The translations under genes and the position numbers were made by a program. 64,000 bases of DNA from Sphingomonas sp. Leaf22 (GTDB lineage: Bacteria > Pseudomonadota > Alphaproteobacteria > Sphingomonadales > Sphingomonadaceae), in NCBI RefSeq assembly GCF_001421715.1, contig NZ_LMKP01000045.1:62001-126000 (forward strand), written 5' to 3'. The notes beneath the pieces were generated by a model that was given only the letters and a program-made list of their open reading frames with translations, was not told the origin of the DNA and did not search any database. This document shows, piece by piece, positions 52,075 through 60,657 of the stretch; within the stretch, counting starts at the first letter, position 1, and every line of letters starts with the position of its first letter.

Positions 52075-53426
52075 GTGACGCCGGCTCGGCGACGGTGATC
52101 GCTGCCGATGTCCGTGCGGCGCGGCGCTCCGCGCACGCGGTCGCGATCGAAACGCTCGACCGCATCGTGCGCCACGACCGGCTGAACGCCGCCACCCGAC
52201 TGCTGCGGCAGCGGGCGCTGGCGGACGCGGCGCGGGTCGATGCCGCCGTTGCCGCCGGGCGCGATCCCGGACCGCTGGCCGGCGTCCCCTTTGCGGTAAA
52301 GGACCTGTTCGACGTTGCCGGCGAGCCGACCACGGCCGGCGCACGGCAGCTGGCGACTGCTCCTGCCGCGACGTGCGATGCACCGGTCGTCGCGCGGCTG
52401 TGCGCGGCGGGGGCCGTGCTGGTCGCGACGACCAACATGGACGAATTCGCCTATGGATTTTCGACCGAGAACGCGCATTTCGGCATCACCCGCAACCCGC
52501 ACGACCTCGACCGGCTGGCGGGCGGATCGTCGGGCGGATCGGCGGCGCTGGTCGGGGCCGGGCTGGTGCCGCTGGCGCTGGGATCGGACACCAACGGATC
52601 GATCCGCGTACCGGCGAGCCTGTGCGGCATTTACGGCCTGCGTCCGACCTTTGGCGCGGTGCCGGTCGACGGGGTCTATCCCTTTGTCGAGCGGCTCGAC
52701 ACCGTCGGCTATTTCGTGCGGTCGGTTCAGGATCTTGCCATTGCCCATGCGGTGATGGCCGGCACGGTACCGGCATCGGACCCGATCGAGCGCATACGCG
52801 TCGCGGTGCTCGGCGGATGGTTCGCGACGCGCGCCGATGCCGCGATCTTTGCCGGGATCGATCGCATCGCCCGCCATTTGCGCGCTGGGCCGGCGGTCGT
52901 GCTGCCGTCCGCCGCCGCTGCGCGGTCGGCCGGTTTCGTGCTGACGGGGGCCGAGGGGGGACATCGCCATCTGCCGGCGCTGCGCCGCGATGCGATGGCG
53001 TTCGATCCGGTCACGCGCGACCGGCTGATCGCCGGGGCGCTCCAGCCGGTCGCCGCCGTCCGCGAGGCCGAAGCGGTCGCCGATCGCTTTGCCGGCGAAG
53101 TCGCCGACGCGCTGGCCGGGCACGACTTGTTGCTGGCCCCCGCAACGCCGATGGCCGCACCGCGGACCGATGCGACGACGGTCGTGATCGACGGCGAAAC
53201 GCTGTCCGCGCGGGTCGATCTGGGCCTGCATACCCAACCGCTGAGCATTGCCGGCGTGCCGATCCTGTCGGTGCCGCTGCGCCAGCGCGACGGCGCGATG
53301 CCGATCGGCGTGCAACTGATCGCCGCGCGGGGACGCGAAGCGTTGTTGTTCGACACGGCGGCGGCGTTGGTCGCGGCCGGGCTGGTCGCCTGTACGCCGG
53401 CACCGCGATGGGCGCAGGCCGCATGA
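52071..53426 (+). CDS. hpxY: AtzE/HpxY-like amidase
   Basis: A 451-residue amidase-signature enzyme. The catalytic triad is readable: Lys in PFAVKDLFDVAG near residue 74, cis-Ser in LAGGSSGGSAALVGAG near residue 148, and nucleophile Ser in LGSDTNGSIRVPA near residue 172. The sequence GVYPFVERLDTVG is shared with the AtzE/HpxY branch, whose known member hydrolyses 1-carboxybiuret. In purine operons with hpxW and hpxZ the substrate is more likely oxalurate, a ureido acid of similar shape; this is inference. It is coupled by 4-base overlaps to the small partner gene upstream and the hpxW-like gene downstream. Confidence 0.83.
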   Translation: MSDAGSATVIAADVRAARRSAHAVAIETLDRIVRHDRLNAATRLLRQRALADAARVDAAVAAGRDPGPLAGVPFAVKDLFDVAGEPTTAGARQLATAPAATCDAPVVARLCAAGAVLVATTNMDEFAYGFSTENAHFGITRNPHDLDRLAGGSSGGSAALVGAGLVPLALGSDTNGSIRVPASLCGIYGLRPTFGAVPVDGVYPFVERLDTVGYFVRSVQDLAIAHAVMAGTVPASDPIERIRVAVLGGWFATRADAAIFAGIDRIARHLRAGPAVVLPSAAAARSAGFVLTGAEGGHRHLPALRRDAMAFDPVTRDRLIAGALQPVAAVREAEAVADRFAGEVADALAGHDLLLAPATPMAAPRTDATTVVIDGETLSARVDLGLHTQPLSIAGVPILSVPLRQRDGAMPIGVQLIAARGREALLFDTAAALVAAGLVACTPAPRWAQAA

Positions 53427-55006
53427 CGCGCGCGACGCCCCGGTCGCTGCGCGGCATGGTCAGCGCGCCGCATCATCTGGCGGCGCAGGCCGGGCGCGAT
53501 GTGCTGGCCGATGACGGCAGCGCGGTCGAGGCGGCGGTGGCGACCGCCGCGTGCCTTGCCGTCGTCTATCCGCACATGACCGGCATCGGCGGCGACGGGT
53601 TCTGGCTGGTCGCCGAACCGGACGGCCGCAACTGGGCGATCGACGGCAGCGGCGCGGCGGCGATGGCGGCGGACCGCTCCCTGTACCAGGGCCATGCGAC
53701 GATCCCGTGGCGCGGGCCGCTGGCGGCGAATACCGTGGCGGGGACGGTCGCGGGATGGCAGGCGGCACTGGCTGAGAGCCATGCCACGCTGCCGCTGGAT
53801 CGGCTGCTGCGCGATGCGATCCACCATGCGCGGGCCGGGGTGGTCGTCACCGCCGGTGGCGCGCAGATCGCCGCCACCGTGTCGGATGCGCTGCGCGACC
53901 TCCGCGGCGACTATGCCCGCATCTTCGAAGCCGAAGGCCGGCCGCTGATCGAAGGCGACCTGTTGCGGCAACCGGCGCTGGCGACGACGCTGGAACGACT
54001 GGCGCGCGACGGGCTGGACGGTTTCTATCGTGGCGAACTGGCACAGGCGATCGCCGAAGATCTCGTGCGGCTCGGCAGTCCGCTGGTGGCCGCGGACCTT
54101 GCGGCGTTCGATGCGCGGCCGGTGGAGCCGCTGTCGGTGGCGATCACCGGTGCGCGGCTGCTGAACCTGCCGCCGCCGACGCAGGGCGTCGCGTCGCTGC
54201 TGATCCTCGCGCTGTTCGGCCGGATGCGGGACGTCGAGTGCGACGGGTTCGACCATGTCCACCGGTTGGTGGAGGCGACGAAACAGGCGTTTCGCTGGCG
54301 CGATGCGCATGTCGGCGATCCGGCGACGATGGCGCAGGATGCGCAGGCGCTGCTGGGCGATGCCGCCGCGATCGACCGGATGGCCGGTGCGATCGACATC
54401 GGGCGGGCGGCACCATGGCCGCATCCGCCGGCGCTGGGCGACACCACATGGTTCGGCGCGGCGGATGCGCGGGGTCAGGTCGTCAGCTGTATCCAGAGCA
54501 CCTATTTCGAATTCGGGTCGGGCATCGTGCTGCCGCAGACCGGCATCGTCTGGCAGAATCGGGGATGCTTGTTCGCGCTCTACGGAGATGGTCCCAATCG
54601 ACTGCGGCCCGGCGCGCGGCCGTTCCATACGCTCAATCCGGCGCTGGCGCGGTTCGACGATGGTCGCGTCATGGCCTATGGCACGATGGGCGGCGAGGGG
54701 CAGCCGCAGACGCAGGCGGCGGTCTTCACCCGCCACGCGCTGTTCGGTCAGCCGTTGCAGGCGGCGGTGGATGCGCCGCGCTGGCTTTTGGGCCGGACAT
54801 GGGGCGATCAGAGCACGACGCTGAAGATCGAGGCGGGGTTCGATCCGGCGCTGTACGAACGACTGGCGGCGGCGGGCCATGCGGTCGAGCGCGTGCCGGC
54901 GTGGTCGTCGATGATGGGCCATGCCGGGGCGATCGTGCGCCACCCCGGCGGCATGATCGAGGGGGCGACCGATCCGCGCAGCGACGGGATGGTGGCGACA
55001 TGGTGA
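53423..55006 (+). CDS. hpxW: Gamma-glutamyltransferase-family oxamate amidohydrolase (HpxW-like)
   Basis: A 527-residue Ntn hydrolase of the gamma-glutamyltransferase family. The N-terminal AVATAACLAVVYPHMTGIGGDGFWL near residues 38-62 is the family opening. Self-cleavage should occur before the Thr in PALGDTTWFGAADARGQ near residue 346, giving large and small subunits. YGTMGGEGQPQTQAAV near 418-433 is also conserved. No signal peptide is visible, unlike classical gamma-glutamyltransferases, which fits a cytoplasmic role. In Klebsiella HpxW hydrolyses oxamate to oxalate and ammonia; the neighbours here (hpxX, hpxY, hpxZ, ureidoglycine aminotransferase) support that assignment. Confidence 0.83.
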   Translation: MTRATPRSLRGMVSAPHHLAAQAGRDVLADDGSAVEAAVATAACLAVVYPHMTGIGGDGFWLVAEPDGRNWAIDGSGAAAMAADRSLYQGHATIPWRGPLAANTVAGTVAGWQAALAESHATLPLDRLLRDAIHHARAGVVVTAGGAQIAATVSDALRDLRGDYARIFEAEGRPLIEGDLLRQPALATTLERLARDGLDGFYRGELAQAIAEDLVRLGSPLVAADLAAFDARPVEPLSVAITGARLLNLPPPTQGVASLLILALFGRMRDVECDGFDHVHRLVEATKQAFRWRDAHVGDPATMAQDAQALLGDAAAIDRMAGAIDIGRAAPWPHPPALGDTTWFGAADARGQVVSCIQSTYFEFGSGIVLPQTGIVWQNRGCLFALYGDGPNRLRPGARPFHTLNPALARFDDGRVMAYGTMGGEGQPQTQAAVFTRHALFGQPLQAAVDAPRWLLGRTWGDQSTTLKIEAGFDPALYERLAAAGHAVERVPAWSSMMGHAGAIVRHPGGMIEGATDPRSDGMVATW

Positions 55007-56250
55007 TCGCATCCGGCGCCCGGGCGGCGGCACGCTGTCTCGACCTGTCGCGCGCGCCCTATAGCGACAGTGCGGACCGGTTGTTCCGCGGCTGGCTGAC
55101 CCCGGCCTATCGCGCGACGATCGATCGGGTCGGGGCATGGATGGAAGCGGCGGGCATGACCGTGCGCCACGACGCCGCGATCAACCTGATCGGCCGGTAT
55201 GAGGGCACGCACCCGGACGCGCCGGCGCTGGTGATCGGCAGCCACCTCGACAGCGTGTGCGATGGCGGGGCCTATGACGGTCCGCTGGGGGTGATGCTCG
55301 GCATCGAATGCGTCGCGGCGCTCCATGCCGAAGGACGCCGCCTGCCGTTCGCGATCGAGGTGATCGGCTTCGGCGACGAGGAAGGATCGCGCTTCCCCGC
55401 CGCGATGCTCGGCAGCCGGGCGGTGGCGGGAACGCTGGCCCCGCACGCGGCCGACATGGCCGATGCGGCGGGGATCGGCGTCGACGCGGCGCTGCGCGAG
55501 TTCGGGAGCGAGGCGGCGGCGCTGGCCTCCGCACGCCGGGCACCGGGCACCATGCTCGCCTATCTCGAAACGCATATCGAACAGGGGCCGGTGCTGGAGG
55601 CCGAAGGGCTGGCGCTGGGCACCGTTACCGGCATCGCCGCGCAACTGCGCCTCGAAGTCACGGTCGGGGGGGTGGCGGGACATGCCGGTACAGTGACGAT
55701 GTCGCTCCGCCGCGACGCGCTGGCCGCCGCCGCGCGCATGGTGTCGGCGATCGAGGATATCGCGGTCGCCGACGCGTCCGATCTGGTCGCGACGGTCGGA
55801 CGGATCGAGATTGCGCCGGGGGCGGCGAACGTCATCGCTGGCGAGGTGCGCTTCACCGTCGATATCCGCGCGGGCGCGACCGACCGGCGCGACCGGGCGG
55901 CGGCCGCGATCGGCACGGCGATGGACGCGATCGCCGGGGAACGGGGCGTGTCGATCATCGTGGCGACGATCCACGACCTGCCGCCATGCCCGTGCGACAC
56001 GAAACTGATGGACCTGCTCGACGCCGCCATCGTCGCCACCTGGCAGCCGTCGCGGCGGTTGATGTCGGGGGCGGGGCATGACGCGATGGCGATGGTCGCG
56101 CTGGGGCCGGTGGCGATGCTGTTCGTCCGCTGCGCCGGCGGGATCAGCCATCATCCGGCCGAGCATGTCGATCCGGCCGATGCCGACGCCGCCTTTGCCG
56201 CGATGCGCGGCTTCATCGACCGATTGGGAGAAGAGTATCGTGACGCCTGA
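55000..56250 (+). CDS. Allantoate amidohydrolase (M20 family)
   Basis: A 416-residue binuclear metal hydrolase of the HpxK/AllC type, which converts allantoate to ureidoglycine, ammonia and CO2. Metal ligands appear in VIGSHLDSVCDGGAYDGPLG near residues 76-95, FGDEEGSRF near 124-132, YLETHIEQGPVLE near 188-200 and GISHHPAEHV near 382-391. GVAGHAGTVTMSLRRDAL near 224-241 is the dimer-lid region that supplies a substrate-binding His. The ATG overlaps the hpxW stop by 7 bases (GTG 55003 would give 4), and the end overlaps the aminotransferase start by 11. This run of overlaps indicates strict co-expression. Confidence 0.88.
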   Translation: MVIASGARAAARCLDLSRAPYSDSADRLFRGWLTPAYRATIDRVGAWMEAAGMTVRHDAAINLIGRYEGTHPDAPALVIGSHLDSVCDGGAYDGPLGVMLGIECVAALHAEGRRLPFAIEVIGFGDEEGSRFPAAMLGSRAVAGTLAPHAADMADAAGIGVDAALREFGSEAAALASARRAPGTMLAYLETHIEQGPVLEAEGLALGTVTGIAAQLRLEVTVGGVAGHAGTVTMSLRRDALAAAARMVSAIEDIAVADASDLVATVGRIEIAPGAANVIAGEVRFTVDIRAGATDRRDRAAAAIGTAMDAIAGERGVSIIVATIHDLPPCPCDTKLMDLLDAAIVATWQPSRRLMSGAGHDAMAMVALGPVAMLFVRCAGGISHHPAEHVDPADADAAFAAMRGFIDRLGEEYRDA

Positions 56251-57469
56251 CCTGTTCGGCGAGATCGATCCGCCGCAGCGGCTGTTGATGGGGCCGGGCC
56301 CGGTCAACGCCCATCCGCGCGTGCTGCGCGCGATGAGCGCCGAACTGCTCGGCCAGTTCGACCCGGAAATGACCGGATACATGAATCAGGTCATGGCGCT
56401 GTACCGTCCGGTGTTCGGGACGGAGAACCATTGGACCTTCCTGATCGACGGCACCGCGCGCGCGGCGATCGAGGCGTCTTTGGTGTCGTTGCTCGCTCCC
56501 GGCGACCGGCTGCTGGTGATCGATTTCGGCCGGTTCGGATTGCTGTTGCAGGAGATCGGCGAACGGATCGGCGCGACGGTCGAGCGGCTGTCGGTACCAT
56601 GGGGGCAGACGGTGCCGATCGACGCCATCGCCGATGCGATCGAGCGTAGCGCGCCGATGGTCGTCGCCTGCGTCCATGGCGATACCTCGACCACCATGGC
56701 GCAGCCACTGGACGGGGTCGGGGCGCTGTGCCGCGGGGCGGGCGCGTATCTGTATGTCGATGCCACCGCGACGCTGGGCGGCATGGAAATCGCCACCGAT
56801 CAATGGGGCGCGGACATCGTGACCGGCGGGTTGCAGAAATGCCTGGGCGGTCCATCGGGGTCGGCCCCGATCACCGTCTCGCCACGCGCGGCGGAACGCA
56901 TTCTCGGGCGGCGGCATGTCGAAAAGGGTATTCGCCGCGACGACCTGACCGATGCCGGCGGGGTGCGGATCGGCAGCAACTATTTCGACGTCGCCATGAT
57001 TATGGACTATTGGTCGGACAAGCGGCTGAACCACCATACCGAAGCGACGACGATGCTGTACGGCGCGCGCGAATGCGCCCGGATCGCGCTGGGCGAGGGG
57101 TTGCCGGCGCGGTTCGCGCGCCATGCGGCGGCGGGGCGGGCGGTCGTGGCGGGCGCGCGGGCGCTGGGGCTGGAGGTGTTCGGCGACGACCGTTTCCGCA
57201 TGACCAACGTCACCGGCATCGTCATCCCGCACGGTGTCGACGGCGAGCGGGTCCGCGCCCGGATGCGCGAGGATTTCGAGATCGAGATCGGAACCGCGTT
57301 CGGACCGCTTCAGGGCAAGGTCTGGCGGATCGGCGCGATGGGATATAACGCCATGAAGCACAAGGTGCTGCTGACGCTGGCGGCACTGGAGGCGGTGTTG
57401 CGCGCCGAAGGGCTGGCGCTGCCCGCCGGGGCCGGGGTCGATGCCGCGCTCGAAAGCTATGACGGATGA
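56240..57469 (+). CDS. pucG: Ureidoglycine-glyoxylate aminotransferase (PucG/HpxJ type)
   Basis: A 409-residue class V aminotransferase using PLP. It opens with RLLMGPGPVNAHPRVL near residues 15-30. The strand with the PLP-binding Asp is YLYVDATATLGG near residue 173, and the Lys that bears PLP is in DIVTGGLQKCLGGPSGSAP near residue 199. It transfers the amino group of (S)-ureidoglycine to glyoxylate, giving oxalurate and glycine. The oxalurate would then be handled by the hpxW/X/Y/Z products in the same operon. The start is GTG 56240, with GGGAGAAGAG upstream, inside the end of the preceding gene. Related serine-glyoxylate or alanine-glyoxylate aminotransferases look similar, so context decides. 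Confidence 0.87.
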   Translation: MTPDLFGEIDPPQRLLMGPGPVNAHPRVLRAMSAELLGQFDPEMTGYMNQVMALYRPVFGTENHWTFLIDGTARAAIEASLVSLLAPGDRLLVIDFGRFGLLLQEIGERIGATVERLSVPWGQTVPIDAIADAIERSAPMVVACVHGDTSTTMAQPLDGVGALCRGAGAYLYVDATATLGGMEIATDQWGADIVTGGLQKCLGGPSGSAPITVSPRAAERILGRRHVEKGIRRDDLTDAGGVRIGSNYFDVAMIMDYWSDKRLNHHTEATTMLYGARECARIALGEGLPARFARHAAAGRAVVAGARALGLEVFGDDRFRMTNVTGIVIPHGVDGERVRARMREDFEIEIGTAFGPLQGKVWRIGAMGYNAMKHKVLLTLAALEAVLRAEGLALPAGAGVDAALESYDG

Positions 57470-58368
57470 TCGCCGAACGCGATCTGATCGGATATGGCGC
57501 ATCGCCGCCCGACCCCCGCTGGCCGGGTGGCGCGCGCGTCGCGGTCCAGTTCGTCGTCAATGTCGAGGAAGGGGCGGAGAACAGCGTCCTGAACGGCGAT
57601 GCGGGTTCGGAAGCGTTCCTGTCGGAAATGGTCGGCGCGGCGAGCCACCCGGCGCGCGCGATGGCGATGGAAAGCCTGTACGAATATGGTTCGCGCGCCG
57701 GATTCTGGCGGCTGCACCGGTTGTTCGCCGAACGGCAGGTGCCCGTCACGGCGTTCGCGGTCGCCACCGCCATGGCCGCCAATCCGGCGAGCGTCGATGC
57801 GATGCTGTCGGCGGAATGGGAGATCGCCAGCCACGGCCTGCGCTGGATCGACTACCAGCGCGTTCCGCCGGAGGTGGAGCGCGCGCATATCGCCGAGGCG
57901 ATCGCGCTGCACACCCGGCTGACCGGCACGCGGCCGCTGGGTTGGTATCAGGGGCGGACCTCGCCCGCGACCGCCGCTTTGGTCGCGGCCGAGGGCGGGT
58001 TCGTCTATGACGCCGACAGCTATGCCGACGATCTGCCCTATTGGGACCATCGCCATGCCGCCGCCAATGACGGGCGCGCGCAGTTGATCGTGCCCTATAC
58101 GCTCGACGCCAACGACATGAAGTTCGTGGCGTATAACGGCTTTGCCGATGGCGAACCGTTCTTCCGCTATCTGCGCGACACGTTCGAGCAATTGCGAAGC
58201 GAAGGCGGGCGGATGATGTCGGTGGGATTGCACGGGCGCATCGCCGGCCGGCCCGGCCGCGCGGCGGCACTGGCCCGCTTCGTCGACCATGTGATCGCCA
58301 GCGGCGATGCGTGGATCGCGCGCCGCATCGATATCGCGCGACACTGGCAGCAGGTGCACCCGACATGA
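57466..58368 (+). CDS. puuE: Allantoinase PuuE
   Basis: A 300-residue member of the polysaccharide-deacetylase-like allantoinases (PuuE), unrelated to the amidohydrolase-type allantoinase. Diagnostic sequences are VAVQFVVNVEEGAENSVLNGD near residues 25-45, YEYGSRAGFWRLHRLF near 72-87, EIASHGLRWIDYQ near 118-130, GWYQGRTSPAT and SVGLHGRIAGRPGR near 247-260. It hydrolyses (S)-allantoin to allantoate, probably without bound metal. It overlaps both neighbours by 4 bases. Confidence is high because PuuE genes typically lie next to uraD, as here. Confidence 0.92.
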   Translation: MIAERDLIGYGASPPDPRWPGGARVAVQFVVNVEEGAENSVLNGDAGSEAFLSEMVGAASHPARAMAMESLYEYGSRAGFWRLHRLFAERQVPVTAFAVATAMAANPASVDAMLSAEWEIASHGLRWIDYQRVPPEVERAHIAEAIALHTRLTGTRPLGWYQGRTSPATAALVAAEGGFVYDADSYADDLPYWDHRHAAANDGRAQLIVPYTLDANDMKFVAYNGFADGEPFFRYLRDTFEQLRSEGGRMMSVGLHGRIAGRPGRAAALARFVDHVIASGDAWIARRIDIARHWQQVHPT

Positions 58369-58745
58369 CGATCGACGATCCGCAGGTAGTGGCCGAAGTG
58401 ACGGCCGCGTTCATGGCCTATGAAGCCGCGTTGATGGCCGACGACGTGCCGGCGATGGACGGGCTGTTCCACGATCATCCGACCACCATCCGCTATGGCG
58501 TGGGCGAGGTGCTGTACGGCGCGGACGCCATTCGCGCGTTCCGTACGGGACGGGGCGGATCGCCGCAGCGCCGGTTGGGCGTTGTCGCGATCCACAGTTT
58601 CGGCCGCGACCATGCCACTGCCAATGCCGAATTCTTTCGCGAGGGCGACGCGCGGCGCGGGCGGCAGAGCCAGAGCTGGGTCCGCTTCGCCGATGGCTGG
58701 AAGGTCGTCGCCGCGCATGTCTCGATCGAGGGGGCGGGATCATGA
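58365..58745 (+). CDS. hpxZ: HpxZ/AtzH-like DUF3225 protein
   Basis: A 126-residue NTF2-like (SnoaL-type) protein of DUF3225. The sequence VTAAFMAYEAALMADDVPAM, then GLFHDHPTTIRYGVGEVLYG near residues 33-52 and WVRFADGWKVVAAHVSIEG near 105-123 match the family. HpxZ is the fourth protein of the hpxWXYZ group; AtzH, its relative in s-triazine breakdown, assists 1,3-dicarboxyurea hydrolysis. It probably processes an unstable carboxylated product of the amidase (inference). Its ATG overlaps the puuE stop and its stop overlaps the uraD ATG. Confidence 0.83.
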   Translation: MTIDDPQVVAEVTAAFMAYEAALMADDVPAMDGLFHDHPTTIRYGVGEVLYGADAIRAFRTGRGGSPQRRLGVVAIHSFGRDHATANAEFFREGDARRGRQSQSWVRFADGWKVVAAHVSIEGAGS

Positions 58746-59233
58746 CCGAGCCTGATTTCAACGCATTGTCCTCCGAAGCATTCGTCCAACGCTACGCCGC
58801 GATCGTCGAGCATTCGCCATGGGTGGTCGAACGCGCGGCGGCACGGCGACCCTTTGCCGATCTGGCGGAGGGGATCATCGCGACGCTGGCCGATGCCACG
58901 CTTGACGAGCGGCTGTCCGTGATCCGCGCCCATCCCGAACTGGCCGGCCGCGCCGCCATCGCCGGTACGCTGACCGTCGAATCACAGAGCGAACAGGCGT
59001 CCGCCGGGCTGGACCGGATGACGCCTGACGAGTTCGAGCGATTTCATGCGCTCAACGCCGCCTATCGCGCGCGGTTCGGTTTTCCGTTCGTCATTTGCGT
59101 CCGGCGGACCGACCGGGCCGGCATCCTGCGGGCGATGGCCGAGCGGCTGGGCAACGACGATGCGACCGAGATGGCGACCGCATTGGAAGAGATCGGCCAT
59201 ATCGTCCGCCTGCGACTGGAGACCGTGGCATGA
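58742..59233 (+). CDS. uraD: OHCU decarboxylase
   Basis: A 163-residue helical enzyme that decarboxylates 2-oxo-4-hydroxy-4-carboxy-5-ureidoimidazoline to (S)-allantoin. The active-site His is in VIRAHPELAGRAA near residue 64. SQSEQASAGLDRM near residues 81-93 includes the catalytic Glu region, and YRARFGFPFVICVRR near 107-121 is the conserved end of the binding pocket. Length and layout match bacterial UraD. Overlaps of 4 bases join it to hpxZ and to the flavoprotein gene downstream, which should make its precursor together with UraH. Confidence 0.92.
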   Translation: MTEPDFNALSSEAFVQRYAAIVEHSPWVVERAAARRPFADLAEGIIATLADATLDERLSVIRAHPELAGRAAIAGTLTVESQSEQASAGLDRMTPDEFERFHALNAAYRARFGFPFVICVRRTDRAGILRAMAERLGNDDATEMATALEEIGHIVRLRLETVA

Positions 59234-60657
59234 CCCGACCCATCGGCCTTGCCGCCCTCGCCGAACAGGTCGCGCGCGACCTCGAACGCCTCGCGCATGG
59301 CGGTCCGGCATGGACCGTCCCGCAGGAAAGCGCGGAGGGCCATGTCCACGACGTCGTCATCGTCGGCGGCGGGCAGAGCGGGCTGGGCGCGGCGTTCGGG
59401 CTGCTGCGCGAACGGGTGTCGAACATCCTCGTGCTCGACGAAAATCCGGCGGGCTATGAAGGGCCGTGGGACACCTATGCGCGGATGATGACGCTGCGCA
59501 CGCCCAAGCATCTGACCGCGATCGACATGGGGCTGCCGTCGCTGACCTTTCGCGCGTTCTGGGAGGCGCAGCATGGGCGCGCGGGCTGGGACGCGCTCGA
59601 CAAGATTCCGCGCCGTGACTGGATGGCGTATCTGCGCTGGTATCGCGCCGTGCTGAAACTGCCGGTGCGCAACGATGCGCGCGTCACGCTGATCGAGCCG
59701 CTGGGCAGGCGGTTCCGGGTCCATCTGGCCGAAGGTGCGCCGCTGCTCGCGCGCAAGGTCGTGCTGGCGACCGGGATTCAGGGGGGTGGCCATTGGCACG
59801 TACCGCCGTTCATTCGCGATCGGCTGCCGACGACGCGCTATGCCCATACCTCGGCCACGATCGACTATGCGGCGCTGGCGGGCAAGCGGATCGCGTTGCT
59901 GGGGGCGGGGGCATCGGCGTTCGACAATGCCCATGCCGCACTGTCCGCCGGTGTGGGCGAAGCGCATGTCTTCGTCCGTCGCCCGGCGTTGCCGCAGGTC
60001 AACCCGATCCGGCATATGGAGCGCAGCGGGATCATCGGGCGCTTCCCGGCGCTGGACGATGCCGCCAAATACCGGATGATGGTCGCGTTCTTCGACCGCA
60101 GCCAACCGCCGACCAACGACACGTTCGAACGGGCATCGGCGCTGCCCGGCTTTCACCTCCATCTCGGGACGCCGTGGCTCGACGTGGCGGACAGCGGCGA
60201 AGGGGTCGTGGTCACCACGCCCAATGGGACCGAGACGTTCGACTTCCTCGTGCTGTCGACGGGGCTGGTCACCGATCCGGCGCTCCGGCCCGAGCTGGCG
60301 CTGGTCGCCGACGGTATCGCGCGCTGGGCCGATCGATTTCGCCCGGCGGACGCGGCGGCGACCAATCCGCTGATCGATGCCCATCCTTATCTGGGGCCGC
60401 AATTCCAGTTCCTGCCACGTGACGCCGATCATGCCGACAAGCTGCACGGCCTGTTCGCGTTCAACTATTCGGGTCTCATCAGCCTTGGCCTGTCGGCATC
60501 GGCGCTGTCGGGATTGCGCCACGCGCTGCCGCGATTGGTGGCGGGCGTGGCGGACCAGCTGTTCCTCGACGACCGCGAGGCGATGATCGCCGCGTATCTG
60601 GCGTATGACGAGGTCGAATTCGTCGGTTCGTGGCCGCGCGGGGAGGCGGCGGCATGA
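59230..60657 (+). CDS. hpyO: FAD-dependent urate hydroxylase, HpyO-like
   Basis: A 475-residue flavoprotein with two Rossmann sites: DVVIVGGGQSGLGAAFGLL near residues 41-59 for FAD and RIALLGAGASAFDNAHAAL near 219-237 for NAD(P)H. Other blocks are ENPAGYEGPWDTYARMMTL, VVLATGIQGGGHWHVPPF near 176-193 and FDFLVLSTGLVTDPALRPEL. The fold is that of flavin monooxygenases of the N-hydroxylase/Baeyer-Villiger kind, not that of the class A enzyme HpxO. It sits between uraD and uraH where the urate-oxidising enzyme belongs, and no other uricase is seen in the window. HpyO, described from Xanthomonas as a non-homologous replacement of HpxO, is the best match from memory and context. The product would be 5-hydroxyisourate. 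Confidence 0.78.
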   Translation: MTRPIGLAALAEQVARDLERLAHGGPAWTVPQESAEGHVHDVVIVGGGQSGLGAAFGLLRERVSNILVLDENPAGYEGPWDTYARMMTLRTPKHLTAIDMGLPSLTFRAFWEAQHGRAGWDALDKIPRRDWMAYLRWYRAVLKLPVRNDARVTLIEPLGRRFRVHLAEGAPLLARKVVLATGIQGGGHWHVPPFIRDRLPTTRYAHTSATIDYAALAGKRIALLGAGASAFDNAHAALSAGVGEAHVFVRRPALPQVNPIRHMERSGIIGRFPALDDAAKYRMMVAFFDRSQPPTNDTFERASALPGFHLHLGTPWLDVADSGEGVVVTTPNGTETFDFLVLSTGLVTDPALRPELALVADGIARWADRFRPADAAATNPLIDAHPYLGPQFQFLPRDADHADKLHGLFAFNYSGLISLGLSASALSGLRHALPRLVAGVADQLFLDDREAMIAAYLAYDEVEFVGSWPRGEAAA

